A DNA stretch of 64,000 bases from Caproicibacter sp047833665 (lineage in GTDB: Bacteria; Bacillota; Clostridia; Oscillospirales; Acutalibacteraceae): assembly GCA_047833665.1 (NCBI GenBank), contig CP181261.1, forward strand, positions 310,001-374,000. Direction: 5' to 3'. Position numbers and translations under genes: made by a program. How positions within the stretch are numbered: position 1 is the stretch's first letter; each line of letters opens with the position of its first letter. The notes beneath the pieces are model-generated. The model searched no databases. It was given only the letters and a program-made list of their open reading frames with translations, and was not told where the DNA came from. This document shows positions 43,743 to 52,672 of the stretch, one piece after another.

Positions 43743-45608
43743 TTATTGAATGAAAGGCATATCGCCCGGTTCGTGCGGGGCGCCGTTAAAGTAGATGTCA
43801 TACCAGACAAGGAAAATAAAGACAGTCCAGATTTTTCGGCTGTTGTCGCATTTGCCCTGTATATGGTTGTCCAAAAGGGCAGTGAGAAAGTCGGTGTTAA
43901 AGAACTGCTTTGCCGTCTTGGACAAAAAGGCCTGACGTACAATTTTACTGTATTTTTCATCCCTTAGCCAGACCCGAATCGGTACGGGAAAGCCCAGCTT
44001 TTTCTTTTGGGCAGTTGATTCCGGCAGATGCCGCAAGGCCGCCTTGCGCAGTGCATACTTGGTGTTCTGCGGGTTGACTTTCAGCCGGCGGGGGATGCGG
44101 GAAGCGACGGCGAACACTTTGCGGTCCAGAAACGGTACGCGCAGCTCAAGGGAATTTGCCATGCTCATGCGGTCGGCCTTAACCAAAATGTCTCCCACCA
44201 TCCAGACGTTGATGTCCAAATACTGCATTTTGGTTACATCGTCCTGTTCCTTCACGCGGTCATACCAAGGGCGGGTTAGTTTCTGCGGACGGGTGGCCGG
44301 CAAGTCCTCTTTTAACAGACGGCGCTTTTCCGCCATGGTAAACAGGCTGTTATTGCCAATAAAGGTTTCTTCAATAGTTTTTGCGCCGCGGATGAGAAAG
44401 TTCTTGCCCTTAAACGAGAAAGGCAGCTTTTGCGCAAAGGAGGCGAGCGCTCTTCTTAATCCGATGGGCAAACGGCGGTAAGCTGCCATGTCATCCGGCT
44501 CATGATAGATATTGTAGCCGCCGAACAGCTCGTCCGAACCTTCGCCGGAAAGCACAACCTTGACATATTCGCTTGCAATCTTGGATACAAAATACAAGGC
44601 GATACAAGAAGCGTCCGCAAGCGGCTGATCCATGTGGTACATCACCTTGCGGATATTTCCCCAGTATTCATCCGGGGAGATGGTCTTGTAGTGATGTTCC
44701 AGCCCTACTTTGGAGGAAAGCTCTTTTGCGTAGCTGATTTCATTGTATTTTTCGTCCTCACCAAACCCCACAGTGAAGGCTTTTTGACCGGAAAAATAGG
44801 TGGCCACATAACTGGAATCCACGCCGCTGGAAAGAAAGCATCCTACCTCCACATCGCTGATGCGGTGAGCCGCGACGGAATCTTCAAAAACCTGATCGAT
44901 TGCGTTGACAGCTTCCTCCTCCGTCATCGATTCGTCCGGTTCGAATTTCGGTTCCCAGTAGCGCTTAATCTCCACTTCACCGTTGCGGTACCAAAGGTAG
45001 TGTGCCGGCATCAGGCAGAAGACGTTTTCAAAAAAAGTTTCCGGAGGAACCGGATACTCAAAAGAGATATAATGATCCAAAGCATTGAGATTCAGCTTCT
45101 TTTCAAATCCCGGGAACTGAAGGATGCTTTTGATTTCAGAACCGTAAATAAAATGGTCGCCCACCTGCGTGTAGTGCATCGGCTTAATGCCGAAAAAATC
45201 ACGCGCCAAAAACAGGCTTTTCTCTTTTTTATTCCAAATGGCAAACGCAAACATTCCGCGCAGCTTGTTTAAAAGATCTTCCTGCCATTCCTCAAAGCCA
45301 TGCACCAGAACCTCGGTGTCTGTATTTGTTGAGAATTGATGTCCCTTTGCCACAAGAATTTCTCGTAGCTGCTGATAATTATAAATTTCGCCGTTGAACA
45401 TCACAACAAGGGAGCCGTCTTCATTGTAAATCGGCTGATCTCCTTGGTCTAAGTCTATGATGCTCAGACGGCGAAATCCCATTGCAATATCGGAATCGAT
45501 ATAGATCCCGCTTGAATCCGGTCCGCGGTGGGTAATGACGTCCGTCATATTTTTGACAATCGCGTCCCGGTCAATTATTTCTCCTGTAAATCCGCACAGT
45601 CCGCACAT
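43743..45608 (-). CDS. asnB: Asparagine synthetase (glutamine-hydrolysing)
   Basis: A 621-residue enzyme that makes asparagine from aspartate, ATP and glutamine. The glutaminase domain (1-210) starts with the nucleophile Cys2 (MCGLCGF) and has RGPDSSG, MFNGEIYN and NTDTEVL motifs. The synthetase domain has the pyrophosphate loop LSSGVDSSY near residue 257 and GEGSDELFGGYN near 355. A GGAG site is present upstream of the ATG but with long spacing. The CpXC gene lies 23 bases upstream on the same strand, so they may be co-transcribed. Confidence 0.96.
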   Translation of the reverse strand: MCGLCGFTGEIIDRDAIVKNMTDVITHRGPDSSGIYIDSDIAMGFRRLSIIDLDQGDQPIYNEDGSLVVMFNGEIYNYQQLREILVAKGHQFSTNTDTEVLVHGFEEWQEDLLNKLRGMFAFAIWNKKEKSLFLARDFFGIKPMHYTQVGDHFIYGSEIKSILQFPGFEKKLNLNALDHYISFEYPVPPETFFENVFCLMPAHYLWYRNGEVEIKRYWEPKFEPDESMTEEEAVNAIDQVFEDSVAAHRISDVEVGCFLSSGVDSSYVATYFSGQKAFTVGFGEDEKYNEISYAKELSSKVGLEHHYKTISPDEYWGNIRKVMYHMDQPLADASCIALYFVSKIASEYVKVVLSGEGSDELFGGYNIYHEPDDMAAYRRLPIGLRRALASFAQKLPFSFKGKNFLIRGAKTIEETFIGNNSLFTMAEKRRLLKEDLPATRPQKLTRPWYDRVKEQDDVTKMQYLDINVWMVGDILVKADRMSMANSLELRVPFLDRKVFAVASRIPRRLKVNPQNTKYALRKAALRHLPESTAQKKKLGFPVPIRVWLRDEKYSKIVRQAFLSKTAKQFFNTDFLTALLDNHIQGKCDNSRKIWTVFIFLVWYDIYFNGAPHEPGDMPFIQ

Positions 45609-45631
45609 ATTTTGCTCTAACGCTCCAATTC

Positions 45632-46297
45632 TTACTCAATGGCATTTTCTGTTGCATGATGATATTCGTCCAGTATTTTTTGTGCTGTGACACTGTCCAC
45701 CGGAAAAAAACCGTCTGTTTGAACATTCCCGGTACTTTCCACAATTTCTACCGATTTGCGGTACGCTTCCATCCTTGTATGCCGGCGCACAGGTTCTGTT
45801 TCCCCTTTAAACAAAAAAGAAAAGGCGATTTCATTTGCCTGCTCATCGGCATAGCAAAAATAACCGGCGCAGGCTTTTTTACCGTGTTTTTTGTCCAAAA
45901 CACCCATAAGGGCAAATTTCACCAGTTCCACCGCACGGTCATCCAATCCGGCTTCAAAAATCAGAATTTTTTCCTTTAAAGATTCCGGTGTAGTAACCAG
46001 CCGTTTGGTGATGCCGGCCAGCTGCGGAAATTTAGCTTCAATGCCAGATTCTTTACAACCGTCGCCGTTGGGCGAAAGATATACCATGAACTTGCGTTCC
46101 GGGTCGTGGTATAAAAATGGATATAAAAACCGGGCAGCATAGCCGCATTCCGGGCATTTCCAGTCAAACATGGTTTCATCCAATATGCGCGCTTTCAGCT
46201 CCGGGTTTTTAACGGCATCAATCCCCGGCCACAGTTCCGTTTTGACAGCCGCGCCGCACTGCGGACAGCTGATCTCTTCGGTTATTTGCGTCGACAT
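45632..46297 (-). CDS. CpXC-domain protein
   Basis: A 221-residue cytoplasmic protein with the CpXC domain: paired metal-binding cysteines CPQC near residue 11 and CPEC near 48. Function unknown. I chose the ATG at 46297 after AAGGGG; the upstream ATG at 46333 overlaps the TATAAT promoter box (46332-46337), so it is unlikely. It precedes asnB in the same direction. Confidence 0.82.
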   Translation of the reverse strand: MSTQITEEISCPQCGAAVKTELWPGIDAVKNPELKARILDETMFDWKCPECGYAARFLYPFLYHDPERKFMVYLSPNGDGCKESGIEAKFPQLAGITKRLVTTPESLKEKILIFEAGLDDRAVELVKFALMGVLDKKHGKKACAGYFCYADEQANEIAFSFLFKGETEPVRRHTRMEAYRKSVEIVESTGNVQTDGFFPVDSVTAQKILDEYHHATENAIE

Positions 46298-46376
46298 TCC
46301 CGCTATCCCCTTATTCTCTGCGTGTTTTTTCATTATATCATATTAACATAAAAAAAGGAATAGATGAAATAATACT

Positions 46377-46404
46377 GTTGCAGGAACGTTTTTTTGAGGT
46401 ATAA
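46377..46404 (+). promoter_or_regulatory. Promoter of the small gene and mnmA
   Basis: TTGCAG (46377-46382) and TATAAT (46399-46404), 16 bases apart, 50 bases before the start at 46454. Confidence 0.7.
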
Positions 46405-46453
46405 TAATAAGAACAAATTATGTAATACCGCATCCGCGGCAGGAGGGATCCGA

Positions 46454-46885
46454 ATGGAAGTATTTAAAAATGTTGCCGAGACTGTGACAAAAGCGGTCAA
46501 TTTCGTGGTGGATAAAAACCGCAAGGCTGCCATCATCAACAGGCTGAAAATTGTTATCCGCAATGAAAAGGAGATTAAGGCCCGTTCCCTTATGGAATTG
46601 GGAAAATATTATTATGAAAACATGCGCGATCCATCCAATGAGCGCACCGAACCGCTCTGTATGGCTGTGGACAATGCCGACCGCAGATTAAAACGCGCGT
46701 TTATGAAGCTGGATGAGATGATGGTTCCGGCGGGAGTCGACGATAATGAAGAGGAGGAACAAAGGGACGAGTTCGCCAATTCCGAATGCGCTGACGACGG
46801 AGAGGATTTTTTCCATTCATTCAGCGCTGCCGTCGGGCAGCCAAATGACACAGGGGAAGCGGCGGACGACGAACCGGTAAAGTAA
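46454..46885 (+). CDS. Acidic helical protein of unknown function
   Basis: A 143-residue cytoplasmic protein. The first 100 residues are helical and basic to neutral (KNVAETVTKAVNFVVDKN, RLKIVIRNEKEI), and the last 45 are strongly acidic with a run of four Glu. I recognise no family. The ATG at 46454 follows AGGAGGG. Its stop codon directly abuts the mnmA start, so the two are probably translated together. Confidence 0.75.
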   Translation: MEVFKNVAETVTKAVNFVVDKNRKAAIINRLKIVIRNEKEIKARSLMELGKYYYENMRDPSNERTEPLCMAVDNADRRLKRAFMKLDEMMVPAGVDDNEEEEQRDEFANSECADDGEDFFHSFSAAVGQPNDTGEAADDEPVK

Positions 46886-47959
46886 ATGAAGAAAAAAGTT
46901 ATGTTAGGAATGAGCGGCGGCGTGGATAGTTCTGTCGCCGCCCTGCTTTTGCAGAAAGCCGGATATGAGGTGACGGGTGTTACCCTGCGCCTGCGGCCGG
47001 ATGAACTGATGAGTGAAAAAGAAGGCGGATGTTGTTCACTTTCCGATATTGATGACGCGCGCCGCGTTTGTTATCAGCTTGGTATTGACCATATGGTATT
47101 GAATTTTACAGAACTGTTTGAACGGGATGTGATTGCCCCGTTTGCGGCGCAGTATGAGGCAGGGAGAACACCGAATCCCTGCATTGCATGCAACCGCCAT
47201 ATTAAATTCAGTGCGATGCTGGACCGTGCCGAGCTTTTGGGATTCGATTATGTGGCAACCGGGCACTATGCTCTTATTGAACGCACAGCCGAAGGGCGAT
47301 GGCTTTTGAAAAAATCCCCTGCGGCAAAGGACCAGAGCTATGTGCTGTATATGCTGACACAGCGGCAGCTTGCACATACTCTGCTGCCTGTTGGGGGCTA
47401 TTCCAAACCTGAAATCCGTGCCATGGCGCAGGAAGCGGGTTTAACCGTGGCACGCAAAAAGGACAGCCAAGAAATCTGTTTTGTGGAAGATAACAACTAC
47501 GGCAAGTTCTTAGAGAGATACACCGGCCGAGCGGCAAAGCCGGGAAATTTCATTGACAAGAACGGAAATGTTATCGGCCGACACCGCGGAGTCATGTACT
47601 ATACGGTCGGGCAGCGCAAAGGTTTGGGAATGTCGTTCGGAAAGCCGATGTATGTGACGGATATCGATGCCGAACATAACACGGTAACGCTCGGCGAGGA
47701 ACGGGAACGCTACACTTCAGCCCTGACAGCGGAAGACCTGAATTTTATCCCGTTCGATACATTGGAACAGCCGATGGATGCATGGGTAAAGGTGCGCTAT
47801 TCGGCTCCCCCCGCGAAAGCAAAGCTTTTGCCCCTGCAGGACGGCCGAGTGAGGGTAGAATTTGAGTCTCCCCAGAAATCGGTTGCACCGGGACAGGCTG
47901 TTGTTTTCTATGACGGAGATATTGTCCTAGGCGGCGGAACGATTTTGACAAAGGAATAA
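46886..47959 (+). CDS. mnmA: tRNA 2-thiouridine(34) synthase MnmA
   Basis: A 357-residue enzyme that thiolates the wobble uridine of Lys, Glu and Gln tRNAs. The ATP pyrophosphatase loop GMSGGVDSSVAA is at 8-19. The catalytic cysteine is in TPNPCIACNRHIKF near residue 100, and its partner is in KKDSQEICFVED near 195. The C-terminal barrel ends in VFYDGDIVLGGGTI. No separate ribosome binding site is visible; it appears coupled to the upstream gene. Confidence 0.97.
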   Translation: MKKKVMLGMSGGVDSSVAALLLQKAGYEVTGVTLRLRPDELMSEKEGGCCSLSDIDDARRVCYQLGIDHMVLNFTELFERDVIAPFAAQYEAGRTPNPCIACNRHIKFSAMLDRAELLGFDYVATGHYALIERTAEGRWLLKKSPAAKDQSYVLYMLTQRQLAHTLLPVGGYSKPEIRAMAQEAGLTVARKKDSQEICFVEDNNYGKFLERYTGRAAKPGNFIDKNGNVIGRHRGVMYYTVGQRKGLGMSFGKPMYVTDIDAEHNTVTLGEERERYTSALTAEDLNFIPFDTLEQPMDAWVKVRYSAPPAKAKLLPLQDGRVRVEFESPQKSVAPGQAVVFYDGDIVLGGGTILTKE

Positions 47960-47976
47960 AGTTACATTGTAATCAT

Positions 47977-48017
47977 CAAAAGGCCGGAAATCCTGCTGAC
48001 AGGAGTTTCGGCCTTTT
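47977..48017 (+). terminator. mnmA terminator
   Basis: AAAAGGCCGGAAA (47978-47990) pairs with TTTCGGCCTTTT (48006-48017), with an inner TCCTG/CAGGA stem. Confidence 0.88.
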
Positions 48018-48103
48018 ACTGTTTTATGTCATGCAAAATGCATTTTTCATAGTATGGGAACAGCATATGAAATGAGATGCGTTTTTCTTTGGGAGATGAT
48101 TGT

Positions 48104-49009
48104 TTGACTCCTCTGGAATCCCGTATGGCATATAAAATTTCTATTCAAAGCATGATGATAAATTTGTTTCTGTTTGCCTTAAAGGGACTGTTTGGCATAA
48201 AAATAGCGTCGGCAAGCTTGATTTCCGACGCAGTGCATTCACTGACCGATATTTTCAGCACGCTGGCTGTTCTAATAGGCATCCGCGTGTCGCACAAGCC
48301 GTCCGATTCCGAACACCCGTATGGGCATGAAAAAATCGAATGTATTGTCGCATTCGTGCTGGGTATGATGTTGTTTGCAATTGGCGGCGGCATCGGCTGG
48401 AATGGGATTTGTAAACTGATTTGCCCGGTTTCGGCGCTGCCGCCGGATTTTCTGTTGAGCACGTGGGCCATGGGCGCGGCTGTGATTTCCATCGGCGCGA
48501 AAGAATGGATGTATCATTTTACCATCAAGTGTGCAAAGAAAATTCACTCTTCTTCCATGGCGGCAGACGCTTGGCACCACCGTTCCGACGCGCTGTCCTC
48601 TGTTGGAAGTCTGTTGGGTATCGCAGGCATGCGGATGGGAGTTCCCGTTGCTGATTCGGTGGCCGGCCTTGTTATTTCCGCCTTTATTTTTAAAGCAGCT
48701 TATGACATCTGCGCAGACGCCTGCGGAAAGCTGATTGACAGCTCCTGTTCCCCGGAATTGGTGAGCAAAATTGAGCGGATTGTAAAAAGCAATCGGGAAG
48801 TGATGGCCATTGATGCCCTGAAAACAAGACGGTGCGGCTCAAGGGTCTATGTTGATATGGAAATTACGCTGGACCGAAACACCAGTTTTGCGCATTCCCA
48901 CGAAGTTGCCGAGAACATTCATGACCAAATTGAGGGAAATTTTGCGGTGGTCAAGCACTGCATGATTCATGTAAATCCATCAGCTCTCATAAATCACCAT
49001 CATATTTAA
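48104..49009 (+). CDS. Cation diffusion facilitator transporter
   Basis: A CDF-family metal exporter of about 301 residues, usually for zinc, manganese, iron or cobalt. Six hydrophobic segments carry the metal-site motifs SDAVHSLTD near residue 40 and DAWHHRSDALSS near 150. The C-terminal domain (about 205-290) has the ferredoxin-like fold and ends in HHH. The start is uncertain: TTG at 48104 has GGGAG eight bases upstream, while the ATG at 48077 lacks a site. Metal specificity cannot be told. Confidence 0.9.
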   Translation: MTPLESRMAYKISIQSMMINLFLFALKGLFGIKIASASLISDAVHSLTDIFSTLAVLIGIRVSHKPSDSEHPYGHEKIECIVAFVLGMMLFAIGGGIGWNGICKLICPVSALPPDFLLSTWAMGAAVISIGAKEWMYHFTIKCAKKIHSSSMAADAWHHRSDALSSVGSLLGIAGMRMGVPVADSVAGLVISAFIFKAAYDICADACGKLIDSSCSPELVSKIERIVKSNREVMAIDALKTRRCGSRVYVDMEITLDRNTSFAHSHEVAENIHDQIEGNFAVVKHCMIHVNPSALINHHHI

Positions 49010-49109
49010 TTTGTTTTTCGCTAAATAATTGCAACTGTTGCGCGGGCGCTTTATATCGCCAAAATCAATGAGAAAGCGCCGCGGGGCGGCATCATCCGAA
49101 TCAATGGCT

Positions 49110-49165
49110 AAAAAATGACACAGGCACAGGAAAACACCAATGCGAGTGCTTCCTGTGCCTTTTTC
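49110..49165. terminator. Bidirectional terminator between the CDF gene and galE
   Basis: AGGCACAGGAA (49122-49132) pairs with TTCCTGTGCCT (49150-49160), with an A-run before and a T-run after. It serves the convergent galE. The 100 bases before it hold no gene. Confidence 0.85.
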
Positions 49166-49177
49166 GGGTCAGAGATA

Positions 49178-50176
49178 TTACGGGTTTTTGCTGATGAAAT
49201 TCCAACTGTCGCGGCACATGTCGGCAAGCGAGTATTTTGCTTCCCAGTGCAGTTCCGCCTTTGCGCGGGACGGGTCAGCATAGCAGATTGCAATGTCGCC
49301 CGGGCGGCGAGGATCAATCTGATACGGAATTTTAACCCCACTGGCCTGCTCAAATGCGTGGACAACATCCAACACGGAGCTGCCCTTGCCGGTGCCGAGG
49401 TTAAACGCGCGCGCACCGTGAATGGAATCCAGAGCCTCAAGCGCTTTCACATGGCCTTCGGCTAAGTCGCAGACATGGATGTAGTCGCGCACGCCGGTTC
49501 CGTCGGGGGTTGGATAATCGTTGCCGTAAACATGCAGCTTTGGCAGCTTGCCGACTGCCACTTTCATGATATAGGGCATCAGATTGTTCGGGATTCCGTT
49601 CGGATTTTCGCCGATGAGCCCGCTGGGATGTGCGCCGATGGGATTAAAGTAGCGCAGCAGTGCGGCTTTTAAGTTCGGGTTGGCGTGGCAGAAATCGCGG
49701 GTAATTTGTTCAATCATATATTTTGTCCAGCCGTAGGGGTTTGTTGCGGAAAGCGGCATATCTTCCGTAAACGGAGCTTTGTTGTTCATGCCGTAAACCG
49801 TTGCGGAGGAACTGAATACAAATTTATTCACGCCGTATTGCCTCATCAGGCGGAAGAGGTTGAGTGTTCCTGTTAAGTTGTTGTGGTAATATTCCAGCGG
49901 CTTTTCCACCGATTCACCTACGGCCTTGAGGCCGGCAAAGTGGATGACCGCGTCAATTTTGTTTTCCTGAAAGATTTTTTCAAATCCTTCATAGTCGAGC
50001 ATGTCGCACTCATAGGCAGGAAATTTTTTGCCGGTGAGCGCTTCAATCTTGCCGATTACGTCGGGAGAAGCGTTGCTGTAATTGTCCATCACAACAATGT
50101 CGAAACCGTTGTTGAGCAGTTCCACGCAGGTGTGGGAGCCAATGTATCCGGCTCCGCCGGTAATCAGGATGTTCAT
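49178..50176 (-). CDS. galE: UDP-glucose 4-epimerase
   Basis: A 332-residue extended SDR enzyme that interconverts UDP-galactose and UDP-glucose, the last step of the Leloir pathway. The NAD-binding GGAGYIGS motif is at 7-14, SSSATVYG near 121 and the catalytic YGWTKYM near 147. It is the last gene of the galK-galT-galE operon, and its start overlaps the galT stop by four bases. Confidence 0.97.
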   Translation of the reverse strand: MNILITGGAGYIGSHTCVELLNNGFDIVVMDNYSNASPDVIGKIEALTGKKFPAYECDMLDYEGFEKIFQENKIDAVIHFAGLKAVGESVEKPLEYYHNNLTGTLNLFRLMRQYGVNKFVFSSSATVYGMNNKAPFTEDMPLSATNPYGWTKYMIEQITRDFCHANPNLKAALLRYFNPIGAHPSGLIGENPNGIPNNLMPYIMKVAVGKLPKLHVYGNDYPTPDGTGVRDYIHVCDLAEGHVKALEALDSIHGARAFNLGTGKGSSVLDVVHAFEQASGVKIPYQIDPRRPGDIAICYADPSRAKAELHWEAKYSLADMCRDSWNFISKNP

Positions 50177-51153
50177 TTTGTTTTCTCCTTTTCGGTCAGA
50201 TACCGCCGGTAGGCCTCGCGCAGCTCCTCAGCGGTCTCCTCGGGGCAGGTCGGGTTGCAAGCCGCCCATGCTCCTGTTTCGCTGGAAGCGTTGAACTTGA
50301 TTTTGTCCGCGCTGCGCATCGGCGGATAGAATTCAATGTGGAAGTGAAAATCTTTGGAGTAGTCGCCCATGTTCACCGGCGCGGAATGCATGCACATCAT
50401 GTACGGGAATCGGAAGCCGAACAGGCTGTCAAGCATTCCAACTGTGCTGCGCACGGTCACGCCGAGCGCGCGGCGTTCCTCGGGAGTAAAATCGGTGATG
50501 TACTGCCGGTGAACATTTGCAAAAATATATACCCCATAGGGATATGCACTGAAAAACGGAAGCAGAACGGTAAAATGCTCATTTTGGAAAATAATGCGCT
50601 TACCAAACTCCTGCTCTTTTTTAAGAAAGTCGCAGAACAGACAGCGTCCGTTTTGTACATAATACTCTTTTGCGGAGTCTGTTTCAAGTGCCAGCTTTTT
50701 TGGCAGGAACGGATATCCGTAAATTTGTCCGTGCGGATGCGGCATGGTTACGCCGACCGCCTCGCCTCGGTTTTCAAAGATAAAAATATACTTAATTTTT
50801 GGGTCACCGCGCAGTGCCTCAAAACGCTCGCACCAAAGATTGACCAGTTTTTCCATGTGGTCGTCCGAAAGTTCAGTCATCAGTGCTTGATGTTTCGGTG
50901 AGTAGAGAATGACCTCGCACTTACCGTAATTTGGCGCTGTGCGGAAAAAATCCGTTCCAACCGGATCCGGCTCCCCTGGGGAGGTGGAAAGCGCGGGAAA
51001 GTCGTTGTCATATTTTAGAACATCGTAATCCGGAACGTTGCCGGAAGACGGACAAAACGGGCACCAGTCCTTCGGCATCTGCGGACGGCTCTGCCGGTTG
51101 GAGGCGACCATTGTCCAATCTTTAATAAAAGGATCCCATCGTAATTCTGCCAT
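50173..51153 (-). CDS. galT: Galactose-1-phosphate uridylyltransferase
   Basis: A 326-residue class I GalT that transfers UMP between UDP-glucose and galactose 1-phosphate. It has the zinc cysteines of CPFCP near residue 31, NRGEAVGVTMPHPHGQIYGYP (catalytic His in HPHGQ near 160) and FHIEFYPPMRSADKIKF near 275. The ATG at 51153 follows GGGGGAA by seven bases; a TTG at 51168 is less likely. It lies 32 bases after galK. Confidence 0.96.
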   Translation of the reverse strand: MAELRWDPFIKDWTMVASNRQSRPQMPKDWCPFCPSSGNVPDYDVLKYDNDFPALSTSPGEPDPVGTDFFRTAPNYGKCEVILYSPKHQALMTELSDDHMEKLVNLWCERFEALRGDPKIKYIFIFENRGEAVGVTMPHPHGQIYGYPFLPKKLALETDSAKEYYVQNGRCLFCDFLKKEQEFGKRIIFQNEHFTVLLPFFSAYPYGVYIFANVHRQYITDFTPEERRALGVTVRSTVGMLDSLFGFRFPYMMCMHSAPVNMGDYSKDFHFHIEFYPPMRSADKIKFNASSETGAWAACNPTCPEETAEELREAYRRYLTEKEKTK

Positions 51154-51185
51154 AAAAGATTCCCCCAATCGTTTAGTATGTCATG

Positions 51186-52469
51186 TTATAAAATACGGAT
51201 CGCGCCGGCCGTGCGAACGGAAAGCGCCATGCAAGAACCGGGACCGAAGACGGCCTCAATTTCACGCCGGAAACCGTCAAAATCCTCCTGCGGTACATAA
51301 GCCTGCACGGTACCGGCAAATCCGCCGCCGTGTACGCGCCACGCGCCGCCTGAACCGGAGAGCAGGCGATCGCACAGCGCAAGTGCCAGTGAAATTCCCT
51401 GCTCTTGTGCACGGGAGGGGGAATAAACATTTTGTAGATACATAAAGGAAGAGCGGCCGCTTTCCCGCACAAGACGCAGGAAATCGGCAAACCGGTTTTC
51501 CCGCAGTGCGGCAGCTTGTTCTAACACGCGGCTGTTGTCACTAAAATAGTGAATGGCCCGGAGTACGGCACGGTCTCCCGCCTGCTTGCGCACTCGTGCA
51601 AGATCGGAATAAAACTCCGATTCATCCACTTGGGAGAGCAGCGTTTTTCCAAAACAGACAGCAACTTTTCGCATTTCCTGCGGAATTGCCGCATAATCTT
51701 CGGTCAGGCCGGCGTGGTTTCCTTTCGTGTCGATGATGCAGAGGCGATAACCGCATGCGGCAAAATTAAACGGGATTTTTTCCACTGCCGGATTTTCTTT
51801 GTCATGAAAATCCATCATTGCAAACCCACCGACTGCGCAGGCCGTTTGATCCATCAGGCCGCAGGGTTTGCCAAAATACTCATTTTCCGCCTGTTGGCCA
51901 ATCTGCGCAATGCGTACCGGATCCATATCTCCGCTGCCAAACAGGTCGTCCGCCATCCGCCCGATCAAAACTTCAAATGCCGCAGAAGACGACAGCCCGG
52001 AACCCGGCAGTACATCTGACTGCGTGTAGGCTTGAAATCCGCCCACCTTGCGGCCGGCTGTGGACAGCCCGGCACAGATGCCTCGAATCAGCGCAGAGCT
52101 GGAACCCTGTTCGCCGGATACCGGTGAAAGTTCCTTCGGATTGAGTTTATCCGCTTGAAATCCTTCGGACTGAATACAGATTTCATCCCCACCGGCGGAG
52201 GCGACACCGATGGCGTCCAGGTCAACACCCGCGGCCAGTACCCGGCCCCCTTGGTGGTCCGTATGGTTTCCACCGATTTCTGTGCGGCCCGGTGCGCTGT
52301 AAACACGAATATCACGGTCAGTGCCGTACAATTCTTCAAATTTTTCCACGGCGCGCAACAACCGAAGCCGGCAGGCCTCTGCTCTCTGTTCGCCAATGCC
52401 GTAAAGGGTCGCAAGCGTGTCGCAGAATTTTCTTTCCCCAAATACTGTTTTGGCATCACTTGATTTCAT
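51186..52469 (-). CDS. galK: Galactokinase
   Basis: A 427-residue GHMP kinase that phosphorylates galactose at C1. It has the signature GRTEIGGNHTDHQGG near residue 60, the ATP-binding PGSGLSSSAAFE near 155 and a C-terminal GGGFAGTVQAYV motif. The start at 52469 follows a GGGGGGA site; the longer frame from 52562 includes the promoter. It is the first gene of the operon. Confidence 0.96.
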   Translation of the reverse strand: MKSSDAKTVFGERKFCDTLATLYGIGEQRAEACRLRLLRAVEKFEELYGTDRDIRVYSAPGRTEIGGNHTDHQGGRVLAAGVDLDAIGVASAGGDEICIQSEGFQADKLNPKELSPVSGEQGSSSALIRGICAGLSTAGRKVGGFQAYTQSDVLPGSGLSSSAAFEVLIGRMADDLFGSGDMDPVRIAQIGQQAENEYFGKPCGLMDQTACAVGGFAMMDFHDKENPAVEKIPFNFAACGYRLCIIDTKGNHAGLTEDYAAIPQEMRKVAVCFGKTLLSQVDESEFYSDLARVRKQAGDRAVLRAIHYFSDNSRVLEQAAALRENRFADFLRLVRESGRSSFMYLQNVYSPSRAQEQGISLALALCDRLLSGSGGAWRVHGGGFAGTVQAYVPQEDFDGFRREIEAVFGPGSCMALSVRTAGAIRIL

Positions 52470-52505
52470 AAAATCCCCCCGCACAAAGCGTGTTTTTCTG
52501 TTTAT

Positions 52506-52534
52506 ATTGTAGAATACAGCGGACGCCGCCGCAA
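52506..52534 (-). promoter_or_regulatory. galKTE promoter
   Basis: On the minus strand TTGCGG (52529-52534) and TACAAT (52506-52511) are separated by 17 bases, about 35 bases upstream of galK. No obvious regulator site is visible. Confidence 0.6.
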
Positions 52535-52590
52535 GAAACATTTTTATCATCCATATGGACAAATGTTGTAATTTGCGCGATTTGCGGCGG

Positions 52591-52620
52591 TGAATATTCC
52601 CTGTTGCAATGGGAACGATA
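52591..52620 (+). promoter_or_regulatory. Possible sigma-G promoter of the germinant receptor operon
   Basis: TGAATA (52591-52596) matches the sigma-G -35 box exactly. Seventeen bases on, AACGATA (52614-52620) matches the -10 consensus CATACTA only in part. Germinant receptor operons are forespore genes transcribed by sigma-G in Bacillus. Confidence 0.35.
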
Positions 52621-52672
52621 AACGCATGGATTTTATTTGCCGCGCTTTATTCCGGTGAAAGGGGAAATGCAT

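Noticed and set aside
45609..45631. Possible T-box or other amino-acid-sensing leader for asnB
   Set aside because: Only 23 bases separate asnB from the upstream gene and no T-box motif is visible there or before 46297.
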